A stretch of DNA of 64,000 nt from Acrocarpospora catenulata (GTDB lineage: Bacteria; Actinomycetota; Actinomycetes; Streptosporangiales; Streptosporangiaceae). The stretch is from the NCBI RefSeq assembly GCF_018476525.1, contig NZ_JAHCST010000023.1, forward strand, positions 60,152-124,151, written 5' to 3'. A program made the position numbers and the translations under genes. The notes below the pieces were generated by a model that saw only the letters and a list, made by a program, of their open reading frames with translations, did no database searches and was not told where the DNA came from. Shown here one piece after another: positions 24,709-34,940 of this stretch; positions within the stretch are counted from its first letter, which is position 1, and the number at the start of each line of letters is the position of its first letter.

Positions 24709-24731
24709 GTCCGCCGGCCCTCGGGATGTTC

Positions 24732-26234
<1,503 letters not shown>

Positions 26235-26309
26235 CTGGCCCGGGATGACTAGCAGATGGCGGGGCTCGGTGGCAAGAATTCGCCATCCGCCGCGCATGCT
26301 CTCTGGCGC

Positions 26310-26328
26310 TAAGGTTAGGATTACCTAA
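26310..26328. promoter_or_regulatory. Iron box (DtxR/IdeR/DmdR-type operator)
   Basis: TAAGGTTAGGATTACCTAA matches the 19-bp DtxR-family consensus TTAGGTTAGGCTAACCTAA at 16 positions, and the two halves are palindromic. It lies 35 nt before the start of the sucrase/ferredoxin-like gene, where binding of an Fe(II)-loaded repressor would block transcription. Confidence 0.75.
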
Positions 26329-26362
26329 TCTGCAACACGGAACTTCGGGGGGCGAACCGGTA

Positions 26363-27277
26363 ATGATGGGCAAGGCCAATGGGTGCGACCACCCCGCCGG
26401 GCTCCACACCGGCGCGGCGCCCATCTACGCGAGCGCCACCGTCGGCGCCCGCTTCTGGCTGCTCATCGAGCACTCCGGACCCTGGGCCGCGTACCTGGAC
26501 GAATGCAAACTGCCGGTCAAGACGCGGGCGCTGATCGACCGGGCCACCGCGCTCGGCGTGCGCCCCCAGCTGATCCGGCGCACCGGCCGACGCGCCGGGG
26601 ATTCCGGCCCGCTGCACGTTTTCGTGGGGTCCTCCACGGGCCCGGAGCCCTGGCTGGCCGAGGGCTCTTTCACCGATCCCAACGATCTTGACCTGGAAGC
26701 ACTCGTGCACGGAGTGGTTCCGGAGTCCTGCATACTTGTCAGTGCGCCGGTATTTCTGGTCTGCACGCACGCCAAGCGCAACGCGTGCTGTGCCCGCATT
26801 GGACTGCCGCTCGCGAGATTTCTCGACGAGCAACTGCCCGGCGAGGTGTGGGAAACCACACATGTTGGCGGCGATCGATACGCCGCCAACCTCGTGTGCT
26901 TGCCACACGGGCTTTACTACGGCAGCATGTCTCAGGCTGCTGCGATCGCGGCGGCAAACGCGTACCGGCATGGCGAGGTCGTCCTCGACCGTTACCGGGG
27001 GCGCGCGGGTATCCCTGAGCCATCGCAAGCCGCGGAGCATTTTGTCCGGTCCCATACGGGCGAGCTCTCGGTCAGCGCTGTGGCCGTGGAATCCTCCCGG
27101 TCGGATGGCGACACCACGGTGTGCATTGTTAAGTGCAATGTTCCCGGTGGATCGTCGCGATTTCGGGTAGTGGTCGAGCCTGCGGTGTTCGCGGCACCGT
27201 GCGGTATCGCCTGCGCCGAAGAGATCTCGACCTACAGGTTGGCCGAGCTGAGCCTGCTCACTCCGGCCTTGACCTGA
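26363..27277 (+). CDS. Sucrase/ferredoxin-like protein, iron-regulated
   Basis: Protein of 304 aa of the Suc_Fer-like family, which has a thioredoxin-like [2Fe-2S] ferredoxin fold. Characteristic segments are CTHAKRNACCARIGLPLARF near residue 132 and THVGGDRYAANLVCLPHGL near residue 168, which contain cluster-ligand candidates. The biochemical role of the family is unsettled; electron transfer is likely. The iron box upstream implies expression under iron starvation, which would fit reduction of ferric siderophores or replacement of another redox protein. Two ATG codons (26363, 26366) are equivalent. The second half of the gene is less GC-rich than its neighbours. Confidence 0.82.
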   Translation: MMGKANGCDHPAGLHTGAAPIYASATVGARFWLLIEHSGPWAAYLDECKLPVKTRALIDRATALGVRPQLIRRTGRRAGDSGPLHVFVGSSTGPEPWLAEGSFTDPNDLDLEALVHGVVPESCILVSAPVFLVCTHAKRNACCARIGLPLARFLDEQLPGEVWETTHVGGDRYAANLVCLPHGLYYGSMSQAAAIAAANAYRHGEVVLDRYRGRAGIPEPSQAAEHFVRSHTGELSVSAVAVESSRSDGDTTVCIVKCNVPGGSSRFRVVVEPAVFAAPCGIACAEEISTYRLAELSLLTPALT

Positions 27278-27293
27278 GGCTTCGCAAGAAGCC
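27278..27293 (+). terminator. Hairpin after the sucrase/ferredoxin-like gene
   Basis: GGCTTC and GAAGCC pair around a GCAA tetraloop immediately after the stop codon. There is no T-run, as is common in actinomycete terminators. Confidence 0.4.
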
Positions 27294-27391
27294 GGGAACA
27301 CCACGGCTAGGTCTTGCGTTGGAAGCAAGGACACCATAAGCGTCCAATGCGGCACAAACTCTGAAATACCTCTCACCAAAGGTGGTTTCTC

Positions 27392-27706
27392 ATGTCTCAG
27401 GTACGTCGGCAGCTCGCCCGCCCCCGCCCCAGTTGGGGTTGGCAGGATGATGCCGCGTGCCGGGGAGAGGACCTTGTGCTGTTCTTCGGCCCCGACGGAG
27501 AGCGTCAGCCGGAGCGTGACATCCGCGAGCGCAAGGCCAAGGCCATCTGCGCCCAGTGCCCCGTCCGCGCCGAGTGTCTCGACTACGCCCTGTCCCGGCC
27601 CGAGAAGTACGGCACGTGGGGCGGCCTCAACGAGGACGAGCGCGCCTCCGAGCGCCGTCGTCGCATGCGGCGCGCCGCGAGCGCCGGCATCAGTGCCGTC
27701 GCCTAG
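27392..27706 (+). CDS. WhiB-like (Wbl) iron-sulfur transcription factor
   Basis: Small regulator of 104 aa. The four cluster cysteines follow the WhiB pattern: one in DDAACRGED, then CAQCPVRAEC. The conserved turn is GTWGGL, followed by a basic C-terminus (ERRRRMRRAA) that binds DNA. Wbl proteins bind a redox/NO-sensitive [4Fe-4S] cluster and act with the housekeeping sigma factor. The subgroup was not assigned; the FGPDGER insertion resembles WhiB3/WblE-like longer spacers. AAAGGTGG precedes the ATG. Confidence 0.93.
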   Translation: MSQVRRQLARPRPSWGWQDDAACRGEDLVLFFGPDGERQPERDIRERKAKAICAQCPVRAECLDYALSRPEKYGTWGGLNEDERASERRRRMRRAASAGISAVA

Positions 27707-27751
27707 AACCCCCGGGTCTTTTTCCACCTCCCCGCCACGTTTTCCCGCTCA

Positions 27752-27870
27752 GTGGCCCGGCCGGGTGTTCCGTACGCCGATTCTCCGGCGGCGGAACACC
27801 CGGCAGGTCCATTCCTGGTAGATCATCGCCAGGGGAAGGAAGATCACCGCGACCCACGTCATGACGCCCG
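27752..27870 (-). pseudogene. Possible cytochrome bd oxidase subunit II (CydB) C-terminal remnant
   Basis: A minus-strand frame encodes PGVMTWVAVIFLPLAMIYQE then WTCRVFRRRRIG, which resembles the last membrane helix and basic tail of CydB. No other cydB sequence is nearby, and the C-terminal part of the frame runs through a strong hairpin (27761-27803). It may be a relic or a chance small membrane ORF (a 72-codon frame starts at 27967). Confidence 0.3.
27761..27803. terminator. Strong bidirectional hairpin between whiB and the phosphoribosyltransferase gene
   Basis: Outer arms CCGGGTGTTCCG (27761-27772) and CGGAACACCCGG (27792-27803) are perfect complements of 12 bp, and inner arms CGCCG/CGGCG extend the stem. 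It sits between convergent genes, 55 nt after the whiB stop. Confidence 0.65.
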
Positions 27871-27990
27871 GCGTCGTGACGGTGGCCGCGGTTTTCGTCA
27901 TGTTCCACGCCGCGACTCCACCACTCGCCGCAGCGCGCCACCTGCGAAGCGTCCACGAAGTCACCATAGGCGACTTTCCGCTACGGAACG

Positions 27991-28641
27991 TTAAGGCGCG
28001 CCCAGTTTGCGCAGCTCATCCAGGACATCCGCGTCGGTCAGCTGCTCGAAGCGGGCGTAGAACTGCCCCACCGCGCCGAAATCGGCGGGCGCGGCCAGCG
28101 CCACCAGCCGGTCGGCCTCGCCCCGCAGCGCCGCCAGCGTCTGCCGCGCCGCCACCGGCACCGCCAGGGTGAGCGAACCGGGGCCCTTCGCCCGTACGGC
28201 ACGCAGCGCGGCCCGCGCGGTGCCACCGGTGGCCAGTCCGTCGTCCACGACGACCACGTCCCGCCCGGCCAGCGACGGCAGCGGCCGATCGCCCCGGTAG
28301 ACGGCCACCCGGCGGGCCAGCTCCGCCCGCTCGGCGGCCACGGTGGGCGCCAGGTCCTCCTCGGTGAGGTCGAGTTGTGCCATCATGTGCCGGTCGAACA
28401 CCGGCTCCCCGCCCTCGGCGATCGCGCCCATGCCCAGCTCCGGCTGGGCCGGATGGCCGATCTTCCGGGTGACCAGCACCTCCATCGGGACGCCGAGACG
28501 CCGCGCGGCCGGGGCGGCCACCGGCAGGCCGCCCCGGGGCAGCGCGAGCAGCACGGGATCGGCCAGGTCCAGGTCGGACAGGGCCTCGGCGAGCAGTTCG
28601 CCCGCCTCGGCCCGGTCCGCGAATGGCAGCCGTACCCTCAC
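27991..28641 (-). CDS. Phosphoribosyltransferase-like protein
   Basis: Protein of 216 aa with a type I PRTase fold. The PRPP-binding loop is VVVVDDGLATGGTARAALRA near residue 128, and the N-terminal flexible loop region contains LALPRGGLPVAAPAARRLGV. Such proteins are common in actinomycetes as free-standing enzymes or fused to dienelactone-hydrolase-like domains; the base substrate is not predictable from sequence. It follows rsgA by 17 nt in the same direction and is probably co-transcribed with it. Confidence 0.85.
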   Translation of the reverse strand: MRVRLPFADRAEAGELLAEALSDLDLADPVLLALPRGGLPVAAPAARRLGVPMEVLVTRKIGHPAQPELGMGAIAEGGEPVFDRHMMAQLDLTEEDLAPTVAAERAELARRVAVYRGDRPLPSLAGRDVVVVDDGLATGGTARAALRAVRAKGPGSLTLAVPVAARQTLAALRGEADRLVALAAPADFGAVGQFYARFEQLTDADVLDELRKLGAP

Positions 28642-28658
28642 GACCTAGGCCCTACCCG

Positions 28659-29762
28659 TTATGGGCGATTACGACCCCGCTGGGCCTTATGGATGATCTT
28701 CCATTTCCGGGTCTCCTCGGCGCGGAGCCGGGCGTCGGAACGGCGGGCCATCCACGCTGCCTCACGCTGGAGCTTGAACCAGCTCTCCAGGCGGCGTTCC
28801 GGCAGCTCGCCCCGGTCCACGGCGGCCACCACGGCGCAGCCGGGCTCGGTGGTGTGCGAGCAGTCGGCGAACCTGCACTCCTTGGCCAGCTCCTCGATGT
28901 CGGCGAAGACCAGGTCCACGCCGTCGCTCATGTCGTACAGGCCGACCCGGCGGATGCCGGGGGTGTCGATGATGAGGCCGCCGCCGGGCAGCGGGATGAG
29001 CTCCCGGTGCACGGTGGTGTGCCTGCCCCGGCCGTCGCCGGCCCGGACCTGCTGGGTCTCCATCACCCCGTCTCCCGCCAGGGCGTTCACCAGGGTGGAC
29101 TTGCCGGCGCCGGACGGGCCGAGCACGACGGCGGTCTTCCGGCCCGCCAGGTAGCCGCGGACCACGTCCACCCCGTCCCCGGCCAGCGCGGAGACGGCGT
29201 GCACGTCCACGCCGGGGGCGGCCCCGGCCACCTCGGCCAGCAGGTCGTCCAGGCCCTGGTCGAACAGGTCGGCCTTGGTGATGAGCACCACGGGGGTGCC
29301 GCCGCTCTCCCAGGCGAGCGCGACCATGCGCTCGATCCGGCCGAGATCGGCGAAGTCGGTGGCGTGCATGGACGGCTCGGCCACGAAGACCACGTCCACG
29401 TTGGCGGCCAGCACGTGGCCCTGGCCGTCCCCGGACAGGCCCGCCCGGGAGAGGCGGCCGACGCCGCCCCGGACGAAGGCCGACGTCCGGGGCAGCACCT
29501 CGGCCACCTCGTACCGGCCTTCCGGCAGCCACCGCAGGGCCACCCAGTCGCCCACGCAGGGCAGTGCCACCGGGTCGTCGGCGGTCGCCCGCCGGAGTGA
29601 GGCGCCGTACCTGGCGGAGTGCCGCCCGTCCGCGGCGAGCACCTCGGCGGTGCCCCGGTCCACCCGGGAGACCCGGGCCGGGACGGCGCCGTCGGGCAGC
29701 TCGGCGTCGTACCAGCCGAGCAGGGAAAGATCAATAGAACCAGAGAGCTCTGGCGAGAACAA
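28659..29762 (-). CDS. rsgA: Ribosome small-subunit-dependent GTPase A
   Basis: Circularly permuted GTPase of 367 aa that checks late 30S subunit maturation. The motifs occur in permuted order: G4 ITKAD near residue 162, then G1 GPSGAGKSTLVNALAG near 216, then G3 DTPGIRRVGL near 264. The C-terminal zinc knuckle is CRFADCSHTTEPGC. The N-terminal OB fold is present. The start is assigned to TTG 29762, with AAGGG about 9 nt upstream. A 17-aa leader ORF with a much stronger ribosome-binding site ends 33 nt before it. Confidence 0.9.
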   Translation of the reverse strand: MFSPELSGSIDLSLLGWYDAELPDGAVPARVSRVDRGTAEVLAADGRHSARYGASLRRATADDPVALPCVGDWVALRWLPEGRYEVAEVLPRTSAFVRGGVGRLSRAGLSGDGQGHVLAANVDVVFVAEPSMHATDFADLGRIERMVALAWESGGTPVVLITKADLFDQGLDDLLAEVAGAAPGVDVHAVSALAGDGVDVVRGYLAGRKTAVVLGPSGAGKSTLVNALAGDGVMETQQVRAGDGRGRHTTVHRELIPLPGGGLIIDTPGIRRVGLYDMSDGVDLVFADIEELAKECRFADCSHTTEPGCAVVAAVDRGELPERRLESWFKLQREAAWMARRSDARLRAEETRKWKIIHKAQRGRNRP

Positions 29763-29795
29763 TGGAGGAAACCCTTCGGAAGCCGGGGCCTCGAC

Positions 29796-29849
29796 TCAGA
29801 GGCGCACCCGGAGGTTGACGGACGGCAGGCACGTCAGAAAGACCCGCAT
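29796..29849 (-). CDS. Leader peptide upstream of rsgA
   Basis: Short ORF MRVFLTCLPSVNLRVRL (17 aa) with a near-ideal AGGAGGTGAGG ribosome-binding site 8 nt upstream. This site is stronger than that of rsgA itself. It ends 33 nt before the rsgA TTG start. The size, single Cys and LR-rich end recall actinomycete leader peptides. Function is inferred: translation of the leader may set rsgA expression. Confidence 0.45.
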   Translation of the reverse strand: MRVFLTCLPSVNLRVRL

Positions 29850-29965
29850 AGTCCTCACCTCCTCACTCCCAGGGCCGCCCTCCGGCAGCCGCTGTCCCGC
29901 ACCATACAGACGGACCTGTCACCCCGGCAAACACATAACTTTCCGCGTCGCCAGAGTAACCTTGT

Positions 29966-30145
29966 GTGATCATCACGAGAGAAGGCCCCATCCAGGTGAT
30001 GGGCCGGGCGAGGGTGAGGTTCCCCCGCCCGGATCCGGTCACCGTGGACTTCGCCCGGCTGCTCCGCCGCGACACCCTGGTCACCCGGCCGCCGCGCACC
30101 CTCGGCTCCACGCTGGGCGTGCTCCGCCGGGCGCTGCCGTTCTGA
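29966..30145 (+). CDS. Small ORF of unknown function
   Basis: 59-codon frame starting GTG ATC ATC (VIITREGPIQVMGRARVRFP) and ending FARLLRRD...LRRALPF. It is arginine-rich, lies between the divergent rsgA leader and the convergent glyA gene, and leaves only 7 nt to the glyA stop. No ribosome-binding site is obvious, so it would be leaderless. It could be a real basic small protein or chance coding. Confidence 0.3.
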   Translation: MIITREGPIQVMGRARVRFPRPDPVTVDFARLLRRDTLVTRPPRTLGSTLGVLRRALPF

Positions 30146-30152
30146 GGCAGGG

Positions 30153-31415
<1,263 letters not shown>

Positions 31416-31446
31416 GGCGCCTTCCCTAATGTCCACGTTGACAGCC

Positions 31447-31544
31447 GCGGCGACCCAGGCGCACGGCCTCCGCAGGTTCGCTCCCCGGTGGTGCCCCACC
31501 TTGCGACACGCCCGCAGGGCGACGCCAGCGCCAGTCGCGACCTA
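31447..31544 (-). ncRNA. ZTP (pfl) riboswitch controlling glyA
   Basis: The minus strand shows the conserved pfl-motif blocks in order: GTCGCGACTGGCG (about 31541-31529), a variable hairpin, GGTGGGGCACCACCGGGGAG (about 31500-31481) with CGAACC, and GCCTGGGTCGCC near 31460-31449. Only about 31 nt, including the GGGAAGG ribosome-binding site, separate the aptamer from the glyA start, so translational control is likely. GlyA is a standard target of this riboswitch class. Confidence 0.9.
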
Positions 31545-31569
31545 GCCCACCCTATCGGAGCGGTGACTC

Positions 31570-32532
31570 CTACTCGGCGGGAACGCGGCCGCCCGTTCCG
31601 GCCAGCGGCCAGAGCCGGTCCACCTCCGCGTTGAGGGTGGCTCCGATGAGCACCGCGAGGGCGGTGATGTACAGCCAGAGCAGCACCGCGATGGGCGCGG
31701 CCAGCGAACCGTAGATGGACAGCGGCTGGAACCAGGCGGCCAGCACCGCGCGGAGCACGGCGGCGCAGCCGATCCAGATGATCAGCGCGAGCACCGCCCC
31801 GGGGACCTCCCGCCACCAGCGGGTCCGCATCGGCACGCTCACGTGGTAGAGCATGGTCAGCATGAGCACGGAGCCGACGATCACGACCGGCCAGTAGAAC
31901 ACCTCGACCACGGACTCGTACCCGGGCAGCGCGTTGGCCAGCAGGGTCGGGCCGATCACCAGGATGGGCATCACCACCAGGCCGATCAGCAGGGCAGCCA
32001 GGTAGAGGCCGAAGGACATGAGCCGGGTGCGGATGATGCCCCGGGTCTCGCCCAGCCCGTACGCGATGGAGATCAGGTCCACGTACACGAACAGCGCCCG
32101 CGAGCCGGACCAGAGCGAGAGCAGGAAGCCGACCGAGATCAGCGACACCTCTCCCCCGTCCAGCACGTCGCTGAGCAGCGGCTCCACCACGCTCTTCATG
32201 GCGTCGGCGCTGAACAGCAGGTCGGCGTGCTCGATCACCGACTGCCGGATGGCCACGATGGTGTCCGCGCCGAGCAGGCCACTCAGGTGGCCGAGCACGC
32301 CGAGCAGCCCGAGCGCGAACGGCGGCAGGGAGAGCAGCGCGAAGAAGGCGGCCTCCCCGGCCAGGCCCGTGACCCGGTAGTTCACCCCCGCCAGAGTGGT
32401 CGCCTTGACCAGCGACCAGAACCCGGTCCCGGCCAGCCTGCTCATGCTCGCCCGGGCGCGGGCCATGCCGAGTCGCGACTTGTGGCCCGCCTGATGGTGC
32501 GGGCCGCGCGACGGCGCGTCCGTGGACGTCAT
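31570..32532 (-). CDS. YihY/BrkB-family inner membrane protein
   Basis: Polytopic protein of 320 aa with six hydrophobic segments. It has the family signature near the first helix (NYRVTGLAGEAAFFALLSLP) and a C-terminal IYGSLAAPIAVLLWLYITAL segment. The gene name BrkB reflects an old serum-resistance phenotype; no transport substrate is established. A TTG 3 codons upstream (32541) is an alternative start. The gene lies upstream of the glyA riboswitch in the same direction, with about 25 nt between its stop and the riboswitch 5' end. Confidence 0.85.
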   Translation of the reverse strand: MTSTDAPSRGPHHQAGHKSRLGMARARASMSRLAGTGFWSLVKATTLAGVNYRVTGLAGEAAFFALLSLPPFALGLLGVLGHLSGLLGADTIVAIRQSVIEHADLLFSADAMKSVVEPLLSDVLDGGEVSLISVGFLLSLWSGSRALFVYVDLISIAYGLGETRGIIRTRLMSFGLYLAALLIGLVVMPILVIGPTLLANALPGYESVVEVFYWPVVIVGSVLMLTMLYHVSVPMRTRWWREVPGAVLALIIWIGCAAVLRAVLAAWFQPLSIYGSLAAPIAVLLWLYITALAVLIGATLNAEVDRLWPLAGTGGRVPAE

Positions 32533-32864
32533 GGCACCCAACCGTATTCGGGGATCCTGTACGCAGGACCCCGGTGGTCAACCACGGACTACCCGCCGCG
32601 ACGGCGAATAGTACGGAACATCGCTGACCAGAATACGGTTCCGCCCCCGTCAGGGCATCATTTCCCCCTCTTACGGCTGCTCGTGCCGTCCGCCGAGGTA
32701 CGACCCGGCCGGGGAAGGAGACCGATCACCAAGTTCTGGTAAATCCTGGATCGTCGGCCCTGCGGGTGATCGACCCCGGACTCACCCAGACCGGCCGCGA
32801 GTGTGTCGTTTCACACTCTGGACGGCAATTGGAACATTCGTGATGCTGGAGGTATCGTCTAGGC
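32533..32864. other. Intergenic region upstream of the sulfur-assimilation leader
   Basis: No gene seen. It carries divergent promoters for the BrkB-like gene and the sulfate-reduction operon. An inverted repeat, GAGTGTG at 32799-32805 and CACACTC at 32812-32818, lies just upstream of a possible -35 TTGGAA (32829-32834) and -10 TATCGT (32853-32858). If that promoter is used, transcription would begin at or near the leader ATG at 32865. Confidence 0.45.
32799..32818. promoter_or_regulatory. Inverted repeat ahead of the sulfate-reduction promoter
   Basis: GAGTGTG and CACACTC with a 6-nt spacer, about 10 nt upstream of the predicted -35 element. The position suits an activator of sulfur assimilation. 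The protein is not identified. Confidence 0.4.
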
Positions 32865-32948
32865 ATGCCTGCGGACCCGATGCTCGTCGTGCGACGCCAC
32901 GTCGACCTTCTCCGTGTTCGTAGCGCGATCTGTACTGACGCCCGTTGA
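32865..32948 (+). CDS. Cys-containing leader peptide of the sulfate-reduction operon
   Basis: 27-aa ORF with the block RRHVDLLRVRSAIC, the pattern of short leader peptides found ahead of sulfite reductase genes in many actinomycetes. Its single Cys codon (TGT) is codon 23 of 27. GGAGG lies at 32848-32852; a second in-frame ATG is at 32880. The stop codon overlaps the 5' arm of a terminator-like hairpin. This arrangement suggests ribosome pausing at the Cys codon controls read-through into the operon. Confidence 0.75.
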   Translation: MPADPMLVVRRHVDLLRVRSAICTDAR

Positions 32949-33001
32949 CCGTCGCCCTTCCCTTTCTTCTCTGACTGGGCGCTCCAACAGGCGTCTTTTT
33001 T
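32937..33001 (+). terminator. Terminator-like attenuator between leader peptide and sulfite reductase
   Basis: GACGCC at 32937-32942 pairs with GGCGTC at 32990-32995, which is followed by six T residues. An inner stem CGCCC/GGGCG can also form. A U-tract terminator is unusual for this genome and sits exactly between the leader stop and the structural genes, as in a transcription attenuator. The 5' arm overlaps the leader's last codons, so a stalled ribosome would prevent the hairpin. Confidence 0.65.
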
Positions 33002-33085
33002 CATGCCCCCGCACTCGACGGCGAGGCGGGAGGAAGCCTGTGCGGTGCCCGCCCGACCCAGCGAGCCTCGATTAAGGACCAGCTC

Positions 33086-34768
33086 ATGAGCACCCCGGCC
33101 CGCCCTGCCTCCCGGCATCACAAGCGCCCGCGCGGCGAAGGCCAGTGGGCCCTCGGCTACCGGGAGCCGCTGAACAAGAACGAGGAGAACAAGAAGAACG
33201 ATGACGGGCTGAACGTCCGTCAGCGGATCATCGACATCTACTCCAAGCAGGGCTTCGACTCCATCGACCCGGCCGACCTGCGCGGCCGGATGCGCTGGTA
33301 CGGGCTCTACACCCAGCGCAAGCCCGGCATCGACGGCGGCAAGACGGCGATCCTGGAGCCGGAGGAGCTGGACGACCGCTACTTCATGCTCCGCATCCGG
33401 ATCGACGGCGGTCAGCTGGACCTGCGCCAGCTGCGGGTCATCGCCGACATCTCCAACGAGTTCGGCCGGGGCACCGCCGACATCACCGACCGCCAGAACG
33501 TGCAGCTGCACTGGGTGGAGGTGGAGTCGGTCCCGGAGATCTGGGAGCGGCTGGAGGCGGTCGGCCTGTCCACCACCGAGGCCTGCGGCGACACCCCCCG
33601 GGTCATCCTGGGCTGCCCGCTGGCCGGGGTGGACGTGGACGAGGTGATCGACGGCACCGAGCAGATCGCCGAGCTCTACCAGCGGTTCATCGGCGACAAG
33701 GCGTTCTCCAACCTGCCCCGCAAGTTCAAGTCGGCGGTGAGCGGCTGCCCGGCGCACTGCACCGTGCACGAGATCAACGACGTGGCCTTCGTCGGAGTGG
33801 TCAACGAGGCCGGGGAGCGCGGCTTCGACGCCTGGGTGGGCGGCGGCCTGTCCACCAACCCGATGATCGGCAAGCGGCTGGGCGTGTTCGTCCGGCCCGA
33901 CCAGGTGGCCGACGTGTACGGCGGCGTGGTCGGCATCTTCCGCGACTACGGCTACCGCCGGCTCCGCCACCGGGCCCGGATCAAGTTCCTGATGAACGAC
34001 TGGGGGCCGGAGAAGTTCCGGCAGGTCCTGGAGGAGAAGTACCTCGGCTACCAGCTGCCCGACGGCCCCGCTCCGGAGGCGCCGCGCGGCGGGCGGCGCG
34101 ACCACGTGGGCGTGCACCCGCAGCGCGACGGCAACTTCTACGTCGGGTTCGCGCCCAAGGTCGGCCGGGTGAACGGGGACCTCCTGCACACCATCGCCGA
34201 CATCGCCGAGCGGCACGGGTCCGACCGGGTCCGCACCACGGTCGAGCAGAAGATGGTCATCCTGGACATCGCCCCCGACCAGGTGGACGCCGTGGTGGCC
34301 GAGCTGGAGGCGGCCGACCTCCAGGTCAACCCGTCCACCTTCCGCCGCCAGACGATGGCCTGCACCGGCATCGAGTACTGCAAGCTCGCCATCGTGGAGA
34401 CCAAGGCCACCGCCACCACGCTCATCCACGAGCTGGAGAACCGGCTGCCCGACTTCCGCGACCCGCTGACCATCAACGTCAACGGCTGCCCCAACTCCTG
34501 CGCCCGTATCCAGGTGGCCGACATCGGGCTGAAGGGCCAGCTGGTGGTCAACGACCGGGGCGAGCAGGTGGAGGGCTTCCAGATCCACCTGGGCGGCTCG
34601 CTCGGCACCAACCCCGGCTTCGGGCGGAAGGTGCGCGGCCTGAAGGCCACCGCCGAGGAACTGCCGGACTACGTGGAGCGGGTCGCGCGCAACTTCGGCA
34701 AGCAGAAGAACGACGGCGAGACCTTCGCCGAATGGGTCCAGCGGGCCGACGAGAGCGACCTCAAGTGA
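33086..34768 (+). CDS. sir: Ferredoxin-dependent sulfite reductase
   Basis: Siroheme and [4Fe-4S] enzyme of 560 aa reducing sulfite to sulfide with six electrons. The two half-domains each contain a nitrite/sulfite reductase ferredoxin-like module. The cluster cysteines are in ACTGIEYCK (near residue 430) and NGCPNSC (near 468). Position next to cysH and a siroheme chelatase favours sulfite over nitrite as substrate; the protein family also includes nitrite reductases. AAGGA precedes the ATG. The stop overlaps the start of the next gene (GTGA). Confidence 0.93.
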   Translation: MSTPARPASRHHKRPRGEGQWALGYREPLNKNEENKKNDDGLNVRQRIIDIYSKQGFDSIDPADLRGRMRWYGLYTQRKPGIDGGKTAILEPEELDDRYFMLRIRIDGGQLDLRQLRVIADISNEFGRGTADITDRQNVQLHWVEVESVPEIWERLEAVGLSTTEACGDTPRVILGCPLAGVDVDEVIDGTEQIAELYQRFIGDKAFSNLPRKFKSAVSGCPAHCTVHEINDVAFVGVVNEAGERGFDAWVGGGLSTNPMIGKRLGVFVRPDQVADVYGGVVGIFRDYGYRRLRHRARIKFLMNDWGPEKFRQVLEEKYLGYQLPDGPAPEAPRGGRRDHVGVHPQRDGNFYVGFAPKVGRVNGDLLHTIADIAERHGSDRVRTTVEQKMVILDIAPDQVDAVVAELEAADLQVNPSTFRRQTMACTGIEYCKLAIVETKATATTLIHELENRLPDFRDPLTINVNGCPNSCARIQVADIGLKGQLVVNDRGEQVEGFQIHLGGSLGTNPGFGRKVRGLKATAEELPDYVERVARNFGKQKNDGETFAEWVQRADESDLK

Positions 34769-34917
34769 GCGAGCGCGCCGTCCCCTTCTACTGCCCGTAC
34801 TGCGGTGACGAGGACCTGGAGCCCTATGTCACCGACGAGGAGGCGTACGGCTGGTACTGCCGGTCCTGCGCCCGCGCCTTCCGGGTGAAGTTCCTGGGGA
34901 TCGGCGTGCGTTCGTAG
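34765..34917 (+). CDS. 50-aa zinc-ribbon protein in the sulfate-reduction operon
   Basis: Very small protein starting at GTG 34765, overlapping the sulfite reductase stop by 4 nt. Two CxxC pairs, CPYCGDED and CRSCARAF, would bind one zinc ion. The pattern YCPYCGDEDLEPYV...YGWYCRSC is a compact zinc ribbon. Translational coupling to sulfite reductase and position before cysH imply a role in sulfur assimilation, perhaps as an assembly or electron-transfer accessory. Its function is not known. Confidence 0.8.
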   Translation: MSERAVPFYCPYCGDEDLEPYVTDEEAYGWYCRSCARAFRVKFLGIGVRS

Positions 34918-34940
34918 CCATGGATGTGAGGAGTAAAGAG

